Shown here: in pieces, positions 9,314-19,526 of the stretch
Layout of the letters: each line of letters opens with the position of its first letter
How positions within the stretch are numbered: the stretch's first letter is position 1
From: Acidovorax sp. NO-1
Lineage (GTDB): Bacteria; Pseudomonadota; Gammaproteobacteria; Burkholderiales; Burkholderiaceae_C
Length of the DNA stretch: 50,288 bases
Direction of reading: 5' to 3'
Assembly (NCBI RefSeq): GCF_000238595.1
Contig: NZ_AGTS01000160.1
Span: forward strand, 1-50,288
Notes under the pieces: generated by a model
What the model saw: the letters and a program-made list of their open reading frames with translations, nothing else
The model's database searches: none
Told to the model about the DNA's origin: nothing
Program-made: the position numbers and the translations under genes

Positions 9314-10582
9314 ATGGAGAACGCCCCGATTCCTCCCATATCGCTCTGGCGCGCGGAGTTCACGGACCCTGCCACGGAGCGCGCGTACCGGGCTGACATC
9401 CAGCACCGCATGGCCCGGCAGTTGCGCCTGGCGCTGTACGTGTGGGCCGCATTGCTGCTGTTGTTTGGCCTGCCGGACTACCAGGCCTTGGGCGGCAGCA
9501 CCGTGTTCTGGACCTTGATGGGCTACCGGATGGGCACTGCGGCGCTGCTGCTGGTCGCTGCGACGGCCCTGCGGTCACGGCCGCACCTGGCGCCCGAAGG
9601 CCGCCTGGTGTTGTGGCTTCAGCTGGCGGGTTTCCCATTTTTCTTCCTGTTTCTGCTTTTGCGACCGGAGATGCGCGCATGGACGATCGGCATGGTCATG
9701 ATCGTCAACCTGAGCCTCTTCATCTTCATTCCCGGGCGCGTGGCCCTTTGCGCGTGGGTGGCGCTGGTGGGTACCGCCGGCACCGTGGCCACGCTGGTCA
9801 CCACGGGCACCGCGCCCACACTGGCCCCGGGGCTTGCCTTGCTGTTGACCCTGCCCGCCGTGGTGGGCTTTATCTCGGCCAACCGCCTCCAGCGCGTGCA
9901 GCGGCAGGAGTTCATTGTGCGCACCCGCCTGCAACAGGCCAACGCAGACCTGACGGCCGAAATCGCCCGCCGCACCGAATTGCAGGCCGAGCTGCAGCGC
10001 CAGGCCACCACCGACCCTTTGACAGGCCTGCTCAACCGGCGGGAGTTTGCGCAGCGCTTTGCGCTGGATCTGGCCCGTGCCGAGCGGGACCGCAGCCCGC
10101 TCTCTGTGGTGCTGCTCGATCTGGACCACTTCAAGAAGATCAACGACCAGTTCGGCCATGCCGCTGGCGACGAGGTTCTGCGCCAGGTGGCCCGGCTGTG
10201 CCAGCAGTGCTTTCGCAGCATCGACAGCATCGGGCGCCTGGGTGGGGAGGAGTTCGCGGTGCTGCTGCCCGGCGCCAGCCTTGACGGCGCGGCCGCCGTG
10301 GCGCAGCGGCTGGGGCAGCAGCTTGCGGCAACCCCGGTGGAATTCGGCGCGCACACCATCCCGCTGAGTGCCACCATGGGCGTTGCCGAACGCCTGCCCC
10401 ACGAAAAAACGCTGGATGCCGTTTTGCAGCGCGCTGACCTGGGCCTGTACGCCGGAAAGCAGGCGGGCCGCGGCCGGGTGATGGTGTCCCGGCCTGACGG
10501 GCAGATCGTGCAACATGCGGACGCAATCGCGCCACCGGTATCGTCGCCCGCCCCCGGCGCGAGCGGGGCTCAGACCTTGTAG
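9314..10582 (+). CDS. Membrane-bound diguanylate cyclase (GGDEF domain)
   Basis: 422 residues. The N-terminal ~195 residues hold about six hydrophobic segments, followed by a coiled-coil stretch (RLQQANADLTAEIARRTELQAELQ) and a GGDEF domain from about residue 233 to 390. The catalytic loop reads GGEEF. An RSID sequence lies five residues before it, matching the RxxD product-inhibition site, so the enzyme is predicted to be active and feedback-inhibited by cyclic di-GMP. Its 3' end overlaps the convergent Lrp-type gene by 13 bases. The signal sensed by the membrane part is unknown. Confidence 0.93.
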   Translation: MENAPIPPISLWRAEFTDPATERAYRADIQHRMARQLRLALYVWAALLLLFGLPDYQALGGSTVFWTLMGYRMGTAALLLVAATALRSRPHLAPEGRLVLWLQLAGFPFFFLFLLLRPEMRAWTIGMVMIVNLSLFIFIPGRVALCAWVALVGTAGTVATLVTTGTAPTLAPGLALLLTLPAVVGFISANRLQRVQRQEFIVRTRLQQANADLTAEIARRTELQAELQRQATTDPLTGLLNRREFAQRFALDLARAERDRSPLSVVLLDLDHFKKINDQFGHAAGDEVLRQVARLCQQCFRSIDSIGRLGGEEFAVLLPGASLDGAAAVAQRLGQQLAATPVEFGAHTIPLSATMGVAERLPHEKTLDAVLQRADLGLYAGKQAGRGRVMVSRPDGQIVQHADAIAPPVSSPAPGASGAQTL

Positions 10583-11001
10583 GTTGACAGCAGGATACTG
10601 GTCTCGGTATTGGCAATGCCGGGCGTGAGCCGGATGCGGCCAAGCGCGGCATCAAAGGCCTCCAGGCTCTCGGCGCGCACCTCGGCCACGATGTCCCAGC
10701 GGCCATTGGTGGTATGCAGCGTGCCCACGGTGGGCTCGCCGCGCAGGGTGCGGATGACGGCCGGGGCGGCATTGCCCTCGACCGCAATGCTCATCCAAGC
10801 ACGGATGCGCTGGGGCTCCGAGTCAGGTCGCAGGCGCACGGTGTAGCCGGTGATGACGCCACTTTCCTCCATCTTGTGCAGCCGGTTCTGCACCGTGCCG
10901 CGCGAGACGCGCAGCTTTTGCGCCAGAGTGGCCACCGGCGTGCGGGCGTCTGCACGCAGGATGCTGATGATTTCGCGGTCAGTGTCGTCAAGTTTGGTCA
11001 T
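10570..11001 (-). CDS. Lrp/AsnC-family transcriptional regulator
   Basis: 143 residues. N-terminal helix-turn-helix (DDTDREIISILRADARTPVA...VSRGTVQNRLHKME) followed by an RAM/AsnC ligand-binding domain (residues about 65-140). It is transcribed away from the ctlX-like gene across a 121-base gap that contains an 18-base near-perfect palindrome (11039-11056). The usual arrangement for this family is autoregulation and control of the divergent catabolic gene by an amino acid; arginine or citrulline would fit here but is inference. Confidence 0.93.
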   Translation of the reverse strand: MTKLDDTDREIISILRADARTPVATLAQKLRVSRGTVQNRLHKMEESGVITGYTVRLRPDSEPQRIRAWMSIAVEGNAAPAVIRTLRGEPTVGTLHTTNGRWDIVAEVRAESLEAFDAALGRIRLTPGIANTETSILLSTYKV

Positions 11002-11038
11002 AGCGTTCAGAGTATCTGTCTATTCGCCAATTTTCCAT

Positions 11039-11056
11039 TCAATTTGTACATATTGA
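11039..11056. promoter_or_regulatory. Palindromic candidate operator for the Lrp-type regulator
   Basis: TCAATTTGTACATATTGA matches its own reverse complement at 16 of 18 positions, centred on TGTACA. It lies in the AT-rich gap between the divergent regulator (starts 11001) and ctlX-like (starts 11123) genes. Length and AT-rich symmetry fit Lrp/AsnC sites; binding is inferred. Confidence 0.6.
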
Positions 11057-11122
11057 GAACTATGGGGTAACTGTGACTGTGCAGAGAATTCTCCGCACCC
11101 TCCACCCACACCAATCCTCGCC

Positions 11123-12136
11123 ATGTTCACCCCTTCCGTCCAAGCCCCCAGCGCCGTGGTGATGGTGCGCCCCCACCGGTTCCACCCCAACCCCCAGACC
11201 GCCGCCGACAACGCCTTTCAGGCGCGCACGGCGCAGCATGCTCCCGACGAGACTGCGCTTCGCGCCTATGCCGAGGTCACGGCCGCCGCCGCCTGCCTGC
11301 AGGATGCCGGCGTGCGCGTGCACTTGTTTGAAGACACCGGCGAGCGCAACACCCCCGATGCGGTGTTTCCCAACAACTGGTTCTCCACCCACCCGGGGGG
11401 CCATGTGGCGATCTATCCGATGTACGCCGAAAACCGGCGGCGAGAGCGGCGCAGCGACGTGATCGAGATGCTCAAAGCCGAGTACCGCGTGCAGGACGTG
11501 ATCGACTACTCCGGGCTGGAGGCCGACGGCATGTTTCTGGAAGGCACGGGCGCCATGGTGCTCGACCACCTGGGCCGCATCGCCTACACCGCGCAATCGA
11601 ACCGCGCCGACCCGGTGGCCCTGGAGCGCTTTTGCACGCATTTCAACTATGAACCCATGGCGTTTGCCACGGCCGATGCACAAGGCCACCCTTGCTACCA
11701 CACCAACGTGATGCTGTGCGTGGGCACCGCGTTCGCCCTGGGTGGCTTCCACATGATCACGGACCCGAAACGGCGCAGCGCCGTGCGGGAACGCCTGCTG
11801 GAAACGGGCCGTGAGGTGATCGAGCTGAGCACCTGGCAGATCGGCGAGTACGCGGGCAACGCGCTCGAACTCACAGGCACCCAGGGCCGGGTGCTGGCAC
11901 TGTCGGCCCGCGCAGCCGCCAGCCTCACCGCCGAGCAGCGCGCCGCCATTGAACGCAGCGCGCGCCTGTTGCCGCTGTCGGTCCCCACCATCGAGCAGGC
12001 CGGCGGATCCGTGCGCTGCATGCTGGCGGGGGTACACCTGGCGCGGCGGGGCGCCCCGGAACCAAAAATACAAGCAAAAATGGCTTCCAGAGCTTTATCA
12101 GCAAGCGTCAACAGCTATATTTTTAATAGCAAATGA
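11123..12136 (+). CDS. ctlX: CtlX-type citrulline/arginine-family amidinohydrolase
   Basis: 337 residues. The sequence fits the guanidino-group-modifying superfamily: VMVRPHRFHPNPQT at the start, DAVFPNNWFSTH near 75, the EGTGAMVLD segment near 140, a His in HPCYHTNV, and a candidate nucleophile Cys299 in GGSVRCMLAG. Known CtlX proteins hydrolyse citrulline to ornithine. The family call is firm, the substrate less so. The final ~24 residues (from PKIQAK to the stop) are encoded by a dispersed repeat copy and do not look like family sequence. It ends one base before the stop of the convergent YkgJ-type gene. Confidence 0.85.
   Translation: MFTPSVQAPSAVVMVRPHRFHPNPQTAADNAFQARTAQHAPDETALRAYAEVTAAAACLQDAGVRVHLFEDTGERNTPDAVFPNNWFSTHPGGHVAIYPMYAENRRRERRSDVIEMLKAEYRVQDVIDYSGLEADGMFLEGTGAMVLDHLGRIAYTAQSNRADPVALERFCTHFNYEPMAFATADAQGHPCYHTNVMLCVGTAFALGGFHMITDPKRRSAVRERLLETGREVIELSTWQIGEYAGNALELTGTQGRVLALSARAAASLTAEQRAAIERSARLLPLSVPTIEQAGGSVRCMLAGVHLARRGAPEPKIQAKMASRALSASVNSYIFNSK
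12064..12130 (+). repeat. Dispersed double-hairpin repeat, copy C (inside ctlX 3' end)
   Basis: AAAAATACAAGC flank, then GCTT at 12092 with AAGC at 12103, and GCTAT at 12114-12118 with ATAGC at 12126-12130. It is read in frame as the C-terminal tail of the CtlX-like protein. Confidence 0.75.
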
Positions 12137-12137
12137 T

Positions 12138-12503
12138 TCACAGGCCACCGTCGGGATCCTGCCCCTGCAGTGGATGAATCTCCAGCGGAGCATCGCAGCC
12201 CACCCCCGAGGCAATCCACCGGCGGGCCAGCGCAGCAAGCACGGGCTGGGCCCAAGGATGGGTGAGCCCGGTCACACCGCCCGGGTCTGCCACCATGCCA
12301 CACCAGTACCGCTGGTCCGCTTCGCTCCAGCGCAGGGCTGCGCAGGCGCCCGTGCGGCGGCGCGATACCAGCATCCCCAGCGGGCAGGGCTCGGCCAGGC
12401 AGCACACGCCACACCCATTGCATGGCGCGCCCAGGGCAGGCTGCATGGGAGCCTCGGGGTGCCGCCACACCACGACTTGGTGATCAGGGGGTTTTACGGG
12501 CAT
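12138..12503 (-). CDS. YkgJ-type Cys-rich metal-cluster protein
   Basis: 121 residues. The signature CNGCGVCC followed by EPCPLG near residues 26-38 is that of the YkgJ/UPF0153 family, annotated as zinc- or iron-chelating; another Cys pair lies downstream (ACAAL, WCGM). The molecular function is not established. I chose the ATG at 12503, because a longer frame (to 12656) would run back through the terminator of the upstream gene; an ATG at 12446, just before the Cys motif, is the alternative. Convergent with ctlX. Confidence 0.8.
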   Translation of the reverse strand: MPVKPPDHQVVVWRHPEAPMQPALGAPCNGCGVCCLAEPCPLGMLVSRRRTGACAALRWSEADQRYWCGMVADPGGVTGLTHPWAQPVLAALARRWIASGVGCDAPLEIHPLQGQDPDGGL

Positions 12504-12591
12504 AGAAGTAGAGGCACCCCGCAACGGGGGCACAGGGTCGCATTGTGGCTCCGTGCCACGCGTCCTGTACTGGGCCCGCAGCCAGCGACCG

Positions 12592-12620
12592 AAAAAAACC
12601 CCGCGGCGAACCAGCGGGGT
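12592..12620 (-). terminator. Rho-independent terminator of the lipoprotein gene
   Basis: Read on the minus strand: ACCCCGC, a 9-base loop, GCGGGGT, then seven T residues (plus-strand A-run 12592-12598). It lies 73 bases past the stop of the lipoprotein gene at 12693 and upstream of the YkgJ-type gene. Confidence 0.85.
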
Positions 12621-12692
12621 CAAACCGGTCGAAGGACCGGGAGGGAGACAATGCAATCGGTGCGGCGAGCGCGTGTCTGTAAAGGCGGCCGG

Positions 12693-13202
12693 TCAGCAGC
12701 CCGAAGGGCGATTCGGCCGCATGGGCACCACGCCCGAAACGCGCAAGGTATTGGCAGAGCCATCGGTGGCGGTGAGGGTCGTGCGGTTGAAACGCACCTG
12801 GTCGCTTTCACGCACCACGGCGGTGTCCGTGGGTTGATCGCTGCCGTATTCCTTGCCGTCAAACGTCAGAAACACCTTGTAGAGCTCTCCTGCATCCGGG
12901 CGGTAACGAATGTCGCCAAACGCAGTGGCGGGCGAGCCCACCTTGTTGGCCCCGTCGAAGTTGAATGCACACACCTCGGGTGCCGAGCCGATGGGGTTGT
13001 TCTTCTCCACATCGGTCAGGTTGATCGCGCCGTTGCCGTACACGCCATTGAGGTCCGACAAACTGGCGCTGGTCACGGTCAGCACACCGGGCTCGTTGCT
13101 GGGCGTGGGGTCGTCATCATTGCCGCCGCCGCCACAGGCGACCAGCAACACCGAAGAAGCCGCAATGGCAGACCAGGTCTTGAGAAGATGGAAAGCGTTC
13201 AT
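12693..13202 (-). CDS. Small lipoprotein of unknown function
   Basis: 169 residues. Signal sequence with a lipobox ending VLLVAC, then a Gly/Asp-rich spacer (GGGGNDDDPTPSNEP) and a ~130-residue domain, probably beta-rich, with two further Cys. I do not recognise the domain. The mature protein should be anchored in the envelope by lipidated Cys. It stands alone: a terminator follows it at 12592-12620, and 178 bases without any feature I can name separate it from the UvrA-like stop. Confidence 0.8.
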   Translation of the reverse strand: MNAFHLLKTWSAIAASSVLLVACGGGGNDDDPTPSNEPGVLTVTSASLSDLNGVYGNGAINLTDVEKNNPIGSAPEVCAFNFDGANKVGSPATAFGDIRYRPDAGELYKVFLTFDGKEYGSDQPTDTAVVRESDQVRFNRTTLTATDGSANTLRVSGVVPMRPNRPSGC

Positions 13203-13380
13203 GGTGAGGGGATCCTGAAGGGTTTGGGTAGGGTGTAAAGGCGGGGAAGGTCATCCCCTGCAAACCCATCGTAGGAAACCCTGACGGCGCCACACGTGCT
13301 CCAATTTCCGCGCCGCGCGTAGGACAGCGCCCGGCGCACTCACGCGCGTGGCGCGCCAATACGCCCGCCCCCGATCCAAC

Positions 13381-16300
13381 TCAGCGCGCCAGCACCGGCG
13401 CCAGCGCCTTGCCCGTGTGCGTACCTGCCGCCACCACGTCCTCGGGCGTCGCGGCCGCCACGATACGCCCGCCTGCGTTGCCACCTTCCGGGCCCAAGTC
13501 CAGGATCCAGTCAGCCTCAGCGATCACGTCGAGGTCATGCTCGATCACGATCACGCTGTGGCCGCCATCGACCAGGCGGTGCAGCACGCGGATGAGCTTG
13601 TCCACATCGGCCATGTGCAGGCCCACGGTGGGCTCGTCCAGCACATACAGTGTGTGCGGCGCCTTCTGCCCTCGGCGGCCCACCTCGTCGCGCACCTTGG
13701 TGAGTTCGGTGACGAGCTTGATGCGCTGCGCCTCGCCACCGCTCAAGGTCGGCGACGGTTGGCCCAGCGTGAGGTAGCCCAGGCCCACGTCCTGCAAGAG
13801 CTGCAGCGGGTGCGCAATGCTGGGCATGGTGGCGAAGAAGCCCACGGCCTCATCCACCTCCATCTGCAGTACGTCGCCAATGCTCTTGCCGCGCCAGGTC
13901 ACGGCCAGGGTTTCGGGGTTGAAGCGCGCGCCGTGGCAGGTTTCGCAGGGCACCTTCACATCCGGCAGAAAGCTCATCTCGATGGTGCGCACGCCCGCGC
14001 CTTCGCAGCCGGGGCAGCGGCCCTCGCCGGTGTTGAAGGAAAAGCGCCCGGCGGCATAGCCGCGTGCCTTGGCCTCCAGCGTCTCGGCAAACAGCTTGCG
14101 GATGGTGTCCCAGAAACCGATGTAGGTGGCAGGGCAGGAACGCGGCGTTTTACCAATCGGCGTCTGGTCCACTTCGAGCACGCGGTCAATGCTCTCGAAG
14201 CCCGACAGGCCCGTGCAACCGACCAGTGGCGGCGCCTTGCCAGCGTCCATGGCATCGCGCCCGGCCTTGGTACTGCGCTGTTGCACCCAGGCCTGCACGT
14301 TAGCCAGCAGCACATCGCGCGCCAAGGTGGACTTGCCCGAGCCGCTCACGCCCGTCACGGCCACCAGGCGGTGCAGTGGCACGGTGGCCGTCACGTTCTG
14401 CAAGTTGTGCAACTGCGCGCCATGCACCGTAAGCCAGCGCATGGCGGCACGTTCCTTGGCCTCGGTCAGCGCGTCTGCGGCCAGCGATGCAGCCTGGGCT
14501 GCGCGCTTCTTGACGGCAGCGCTTTGCCGGCCGGTGGGCGCTGCGGCTTCGGCCCGGGCAAAGGCGGCCGTGGCCTCGGCACTGACTTCGCTGGCCGACA
14601 TGCTGCGGCGCAGTTGCAGCGGGTGCTTCATGGCGTGCAGCAGGTAGCGGCCGGTTTGCGAATCTGCCGCGCCCGTGATGTCGGACACGCTGCCCTGCGC
14701 CACCAGGCGCCCGCCGCGTTTGCCCGCGCTGGGGCCAATGTCGATGATGTGGTCGGCGCGGCGGATGGTGTCTTCGTCGTGCTCCACCACCACCAGCGTG
14801 TTGCCCTTGTCGCCCAGCTTGTGCAGGGCGTTGAGCAGGATCTGGTTGTCGCGCGCATGCAGGCCGATGGTGGGCTCATCGAGCACATAGCACACACCCT
14901 GCAGGTTGCTGCCCAGCTGCGCGGCCAGGCGAATGCGCTGCGCCTCGCCACCGCTGAGCGTGGGCGCGCCCCGGTCGAGCGTGAGGTAGCCCAGGCCCAC
15001 TTCTTCGAGGAATTCGAGGCGGCTCTGGATCTCGGGCACCAAGTCGCGGGCGATGTCGCCTTCGCGCTGGGTCATGCCGCCCTCAATGCGCAGGGTCTCG
15101 ATCCAGCGGCGTACATCCGTCACCGACAGCGCGGCGATTTCGGTGATGCCCACGCCAGCAAACTTCACAGCGCGGGCCGTGGCGTTCAGACGCGTGCCGT
15201 GGCATGTGGGGCAAGCGGTGTCCTGCAAATCTTCCACCTCGGGCTCGGCAAAGGTCTGCTCGCGGCCTTTTTCCTTGTCGTCCTGCACCGAGTCGTCAAA
15301 CACCTTGCGCTGGTCCTTGGTGAGCTTGACGCCCGTGCCCACGCAGTCGGGGCACCAGCCGTGTTTGCTGTTGTATGAAAAGAGGCGCGGGTCCAGCTCG
15401 GCATAGCTGGTGGCGCACACCGGGCAGGCGCGCTTGGTCGAAAAGGCTTGCAGATGGCCAATACCGGCCGTGGGCAAGCCGCCCTCCATGGCCGCAGCCA
15501 GCGTGTCGATGCTGCTCAGCACATGCACCACGCCCTTGCCGTGCGTGAGCGCGTCGGCCAGCGCCTTGCGGAGCTGGGCTTCGTTCTCGGGCGACACATC
15601 CAGGCTGGCAACAGGCAGCTCAATGGTGTGCTCCTTGAAGCGGTCGATGCGCGGGAAGTTGGTAGTGGGCAGGAAGTTGCCATCCACGCGCAGATGCGTA
15701 AAGCCGCGCGGGCGCGCCCAGTCGGCCAGCTCGGTGTACACGCCCTTGCGGTTCATCACCAGGGGCGCCAGCAGGCCGATGTGCTGGCCACGGAACTGCG
15801 TGAGCAGCTGCGCGGCGATGCTCTCGGGCGTCTGCGGCTGCACGGCGGCACCGTCCTTCACGCAGTGCTGCGTGCCCAGCTTGACGTACAGCAGACGCAA
15901 AAAGTGCCACACCTCGGTGGTGGTGCCCACGGTGGACTTGCGCCCGCCGCGCGACAGGCGCTGCTCGATGGCCACGGTGGGCGGAATGCCGTACACCGCA
16001 TCCACCTCGGGCCGACCAGCGGGCTGCACGATGGACCGCGCGTAGGCATTGAGCGATTCGAGATAGCGGCGCTGGCCTTCGTTGAACAGGATGTCGAACG
16101 CCAGCGTGGACTTGCCCGAGCCGCTGACGCCAGTGACCACATTGAACTTGCCACGCGGAATGTCCACGCTCAGGTTCTTGAGATTGTGCTCTTTGGCGTT
16201 GACGATTTGTATGGCGTTTTTGGCCTCTAGCGCTTTACCATCAAGCGCAACAAGCTCACTTTTTCGTAGCACCGCAGCTTTTTCATGCACCGAGTGGCCG

Positions 16301-19300
16301 CCCACGCCCAGGGCCAGTTCGTAGTCGCGCAGCGCCTGCCCGGTGTGCGAGGTGGCGTGCTGGCGCACGTCCTCGGGCGTGCCCTCCGCCACGATGAGGC
16401 CGCCCGCGTAGCCGCCTTCAGGGCCCAGGTCGATGAGCCAGTCGCTGGCGCGGATCACGTCCAGGTTGTGCTCGATGACGATGAGCGAGTGCCCTGCGTC
16501 GATGAGCTTGCGCAGCGCGCGCATCAACTTGGCAATGTCGTCAAAGTGCAGGCCGGTGGTGGGCTCGTCGAACAGGAAGAGCGTGCCCTTGCGGGCGACG
16601 GACTGGCGCGATTTGGATGCGCTGCGCGCGGCCTCGGCCAGAAAGCCTGCAAGCTTGAGGCGCTGCGCCTCACCGCCTGACAAGGTCGGCACGGGCTGGC
16701 CCAACGCCACATATTCGAGCCCCACATCCACGATGGGCTGCAGCGCGCGGATCACATCACGGTCATTGGCAAACAGGTCGGCCGCCTCGGCCACCGTGAG
16801 AGCCAGCACATCGGCCACATTCATCGTGCGCCCCCCGCGCTCGATGGTGATCTCTAGGATCTCGGGCCGGTAGCGCTTGCCGTCGCAATCGGGGCAGCGC
16901 AAGTACACGTCTGACAGGAACTGCATCTCCACATGCTCAAAGCCCGAGCCGCCACAGGTCGGGCAGCGCCCATCGCCGCTGTTGAAGCTGAACTTGCTGG
17001 CCGTGTAGCTGCGCTGCTTCGACAGCGGCGCCACGGCAAACAGTTCGCGGATGCTGTCCCACGCGCCCACGTAGCTCACGGGGTTGGATCGGGCGGTTTT
17101 TCCGATGGGGGATTGATCGACAAACACAACATCCGACAGATGGTCGGCGCCCAGCATGCGGTCGTGCGCGCCCGGCGTGTCGGTGGCCTTGCCAAAGTGG
17201 CGCAGCAGTGCGGGGGCCAGTACGTCCTGGATCAGGCTCGACTTGCCCGAGCCACTGACACCGGTCACGGTGACCAGGCGCTGCAGCGGGAACTCCACCG
17301 ACACGTTCTGCAGGTTGTGCTCGCGTGCGCCCTCCAGAATGAGGCGAGGCGTCGATTCCGTCACCATGCGCTTGAACCCAAAACCCACGTGCTTGCGCCC
17401 ACCCAGGTAGGCGCCGGTCAGCGTGTCGGCGTTGCGCAAATCGGCCGTGGTGCCGTCAAACACGATCTGCCCGCCCAGGCGGCCGGGGCCGGGGCCCATG
17501 TCGATCATGCGGTCAGCCGCCAGCATCACGGCCGGGTCGTGCTCCACCACCACCAGCGTGTTGCCCGCGTCGCGCAGGCGCAGCATGGCCTCGGTGATGC
17601 GGTGCATGTCGCGTGGGTGCAGGCCGATGCTGGGCTCGTCGAGCACGAACAGCGTGTTGACCAGGCTGGTGCCCAGCGCGGTGGTGAGGTTGATGCGCTG
17701 CACCTCGCCACCGCTGAGCGTACGGCTTTGCCGGTCTAGGGTGAGGTAGCCGATGCCCACGTCGCACAGGTAGCGAAGGCGCGTGGTGATTTCTTCGTGC
17801 AGCAGCTTGAGCGCTTGCGCATCGCCGCCCTTGGCGTCGTCGCCCACCGGTAGCTGCATGCGGTCAAAGAACTGGCGCAGTCGGTCAATGGGCAGCAGCA
17901 TCAGATCGTGCAGGCACAGGCCGGGCAGCGCCTCCAGCTGCTCGCGCGACCATTGCACAGCCTCGGGCATGAAGCGTTTGCCGGGCTCCAGCACCGCGTC
18001 AGCATCCTCCTTGCGGCCAATGCGCCAGAGCAGGCTTTCGGTCTTAAGCCGCGCACCCGCGCAGGTGGGGCATGGCGTGTAGCTGCGGTACTTGGACAAG
18101 AGCACGCGGATGTGCATCTTGTAGGCCTTGCTTTCGAGGTACTCAAAAAAGCGCTTGATGCCGTACCACTGCTTGCTCCATTGCCCGTCCTTGTAGCCGG
18201 GGGCGCCGCCGATCACCCATTTCTTCTGATCGTCCGTGAGCTTGTTCCAGGGCGTGTCGCGCGGGATGCCTGCCGCCTCTGCGTGGCGCATGAGGTCGTC
18301 CTGCGCTTCCTTCCATGCAGGCGTCTGGATGGTCTTGATGGCACCGGCGCGCAGGGTGAGCTTGTCGTTGGGGATGACCAGGCCGTAGTCCACGCCGATC
18401 ACGCGGCCAAAGCCCCGGCAGCTGTCGCATGCGCCCACGGCGGAGTTGAACGAGAAGGCCGAGGGGATGGGGTCGCTGTAGCGCAGGTCGCTATCGGGGC
18501 AGTGCAGGCCGGTGGAGAAGCGCCAGAGTTCTGGCGCTACCGTGACTGACTCCGTTCGCGTTGAGCCTGTCGAAACGCTTTCCCGGCCTTCGACAGGCTC
18601 AGGCTGAACGGGCTGGGGGATGACATAGACGTTCAAACGACCCGTGCCACGTTTCAGCGCCACTTCAATCGCCTCAATGACCCGCGCTTTTTCGGCATTG
18701 CCCAGGCGGAAGCGGTCTGCCACTACATCCAGCACCTTGCGCGGGCCGGTGGGCGTGGCCACCTCGCGCTCGGCCTGCACTTTGGTGAAGCCACTGGCGG
18801 ACAGCCATTGCTCGACCTGCTCGGCCGATGTATTGGCGGGGAGTTCGACCGGGAAGGTCAGCACGATGCGTGGATCACTCGCGGCAGCGCAACGCGCGGC
18901 CAGCTCGGCGTAGATGGTTTCCGGCGAGTCATGGCGCACCGACTGCGCCGTCTGCTTGTCAAACAACTGGCCCGCGCGGGCGAACAGCAGCTTCAGGTGG
19001 TCGTTCAGCTCCGTCATCGTGCCCACGGTGGAGCGGCTGGAGCGGACGGGATTGGTCTGGTCGATGGCAATGGCGGGCGGCACGCCCTCGACCTTGTCCA
19101 CGGCGGGCTTGTCCATGCGGTCGAGGAACTGGCGCGCATAGGCGCTAAAGGTCTCCACATAGCGGCGCTGGCCCTCGGCATAGAGCGTGTCAAACACCAG
19201 GCTGGACTTGCCCGAGCCGCTGGGCCCCGTGACCACCGTGAGTTCGCCGGTGCGGATGTCCAGATCCAGGTTCTTGAGGTTGTGCTGGCGTGCGCCGCGG

Positions 19301-19323
19301 ATACGGATCAGTCCCTGGGTCAT
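13381..19323 (-). CDS. Giant double UvrA-like excinuclease ATPase (two UvrA units fused)
   Basis: 1980 residues, about twice a normal UvrA. Four ABC modules are present, each with intact motifs: Walker [10 protein letters not shown] (33), [18 protein letters not shown] (near 1064) and GVSGSGKST; signatures [44 protein letters not shown]; Walker [37 protein letters not shown]. Each half has the Cys motifs of UvrA zinc modules, but the first zinc module of half one reads CPDS instead of CxxC. Canonical UvrA is a dimer, so this chain may fold as a pseudo-dimer. Residues about 238-257 and 1018-1037 are encoded by two repeat families; the second forms the linker between halves. Whether it replaces or supplements an ordinary UvrA cannot be told here. 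A repair or drug-tolerance role is inferred. Confidence 0.93.
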   Translation of the reverse strand: MTQGLIRIRGARQHNLKNLDLDIRTGELTVVTGPSGSGKSSLVFDTLYAEGQRRYVETFSAYARQFLDRMDKPAVDKVEGVPPAIAIDQTNPVRSSRSTVGTMTELNDHLKLLFARAGQLFDKQTAQSVRHDSPETIYAELAARCAAASDPRIVLTFPVELPANTSAEQVEQWLSASGFTKVQAEREVATPTGPRKVLDVVADRFRLGNAEKARVIEAIEVALKRGTGRLNVYVIPQPVQPEPVEGRESVSTGSTRTESVTVAPELWRFSTGLHCPDSDLRYSDPIPSAFSFNSAVGACDSCRGFGRVIGVDYGLVIPNDKLTLRAGAIKTIQTPAWKEAQDDLMRHAEAAGIPRDTPWNKLTDDQKKWVIGGAPGYKDGQWSKQWYGIKRFFEYLESKAYKMHIRVLLSKYRSYTPCPTCAGARLKTESLLWRIGRKEDADAVLEPGKRFMPEAVQWSREQLEALPGLCLHDLMLLPIDRLRQFFDRMQLPVGDDAKGGDAQALKLLHEEITTRLRYLCDVGIGYLTLDRQSRTLSGGEVQRINLTTALGTSLVNTLFVLDEPSIGLHPRDMHRITEAMLRLRDAGNTLVVVEHDPAVMLAADRMIDMGPGPGRLGGQIVFDGTTADLRNADTLTGAYLGGRKHVGFGFKRMVTESTPRLILEGAREHNLQNVSVEFPLQRLVTVTGVSGSGKSSLIQDVLAPALLRHFGKATDTPGAHDRMLGADHLSDVVFVDQSPIGKTARSNPVSYVGAWDSIRELFAVAPLSKQRSYTASKFSFNSGDGRCPTCGGSGFEHVEMQFLSDVYLRCPDCDGKRYRPEILEITIERGGRTMNVADVLALTVAEAADLFANDRDVIRALQPIVDVGLEYVALGQPVPTLSGGEAQRLKLAGFLAEAARSASKSRQSVARKGTLFLFDEPTTGLHFDDIAKLMRALRKLIDAGHSLIVIEHNLDVIRASDWLIDLGPEGGYAGGLIVAEGTPEDVRQHATSHTGQALRDYELALGVGGHSVHEKAAVLRKSELVALDGKALEAKNAIQIVNAKEHNLKNLSVDIPRGKFNVVTGVSGSGKSTLAFDILFNEGQRRYLESLNAYARSIVQPAGRPEVDAVYGIPPTVAIEQRLSRGGRKSTVGTTTEVWHFLRLLYVKLGTQHCVKDGAAVQPQTPESIAAQLLTQFRGQHIGLLAPLVMNRKGVYTELADWARPRGFTHLRVDGNFLPTTNFPRIDRFKEHTIELPVASLDVSPENEAQLRKALADALTHGKGVVHVLSSIDTLAAAMEGGLPTAGIGHLQAFSTKRACPVCATSYAELDPRLFSYNSKHGWCPDCVGTGVKLTKDQRKVFDDSVQDDKEKGREQTFAEPEVEDLQDTACPTCHGTRLNATARAVKFAGVGITEIAALSVTDVRRWIETLRIEGGMTQREGDIARDLVPEIQSRLEFLEEVGLGYLTLDRGAPTLSGGEAQRIRLAAQLGSNLQGVCYVLDEPTIGLHARDNQILLNALHKLGDKGNTLVVVEHDEDTIRRADHIIDIGPSAGKRGGRLVAQGSVSDITGAADSQTGRYLLHAMKHPLQLRRSMSASEVSAEATAAFARAEAAAPTGRQSAAVKKRAAQAASLAADALTEAKERAAMRWLTVHGAQLHNLQNVTATVPLHRLVAVTGVSGSGKSTLARDVLLANVQAWVQQRSTKAGRDAMDAGKAPPLVGCTGLSGFESIDRVLEVDQTPIGKTPRSCPATYIGFWDTIRKLFAETLEAKARGYAAGRFSFNTGEGRCPGCEGAGVRTIEMSFLPDVKVPCETCHGARFNPETLAVTWRGKSIGDVLQMEVDEAVGFFATMPSIAHPLQLLQDVGLGYLTLGQPSPTLSGGEAQRIKLVTELTKVRDEVGRRGQKAPHTLYVLDEPTVGLHMADVDKLIRVLHRLVDGGHSVIVIEHDLDVIAEADWILDLGPEGGNAGGRIVAAATPEDVVAAGTHTGKALAPVLAR
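16213..16270 (+). repeat. Dispersed double-hairpin repeat, copy E (UvrA inter-half linker)
   Basis: TGGCCTCTAGCGCTT flank and stem: AGCGCTT 16229-16235 with AAGCGC 16243-16248, then GCT 16254-16256 with AGC 16268-16270. In the gene (minus strand) it encodes residues about 1018-1037, reading roughly [18 protein letters not shown], exactly between the C-terminus of the first UvrA unit and the start of the second. Confidence 0.75.
18552..18611. repeat. TTCGACAGGCTCA inverted repeat inside the UvrA-like gene
   Basis: Arms 18552-18574 (CCGTTC...TGAGCCTGTCGAA) and 18589-18611 (TTCGACAGGCTCA...GAACGG) are inverted with only a few mismatches. The sequence is a widespread bacterial dispersed repeat type. 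It encodes UvrA residues about 238-257 ([18 protein letters not shown]), just before the first zinc module. A half copy occurs at 32037-32060. Confidence 0.8.
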
Positions 19324-19526
19324 GAAGGCGGTCTTTCAGGTGTGAGGCCGAATATTCTAGGGATGCAGGGGTCGGTCTGCGCCGCGTCGGGCCATTACCC
19401 CTCCCGGTTGCGCTGAGGCGCAGCCAGATGCTGCAGACGCGGGCCTGCGTCCACCCCGGGGCAGAGGTTACACATGCTTACAGCGCATGGTTTTAGACTG
19501 CATTTTCTACAAGAGAGGAGACGGCC

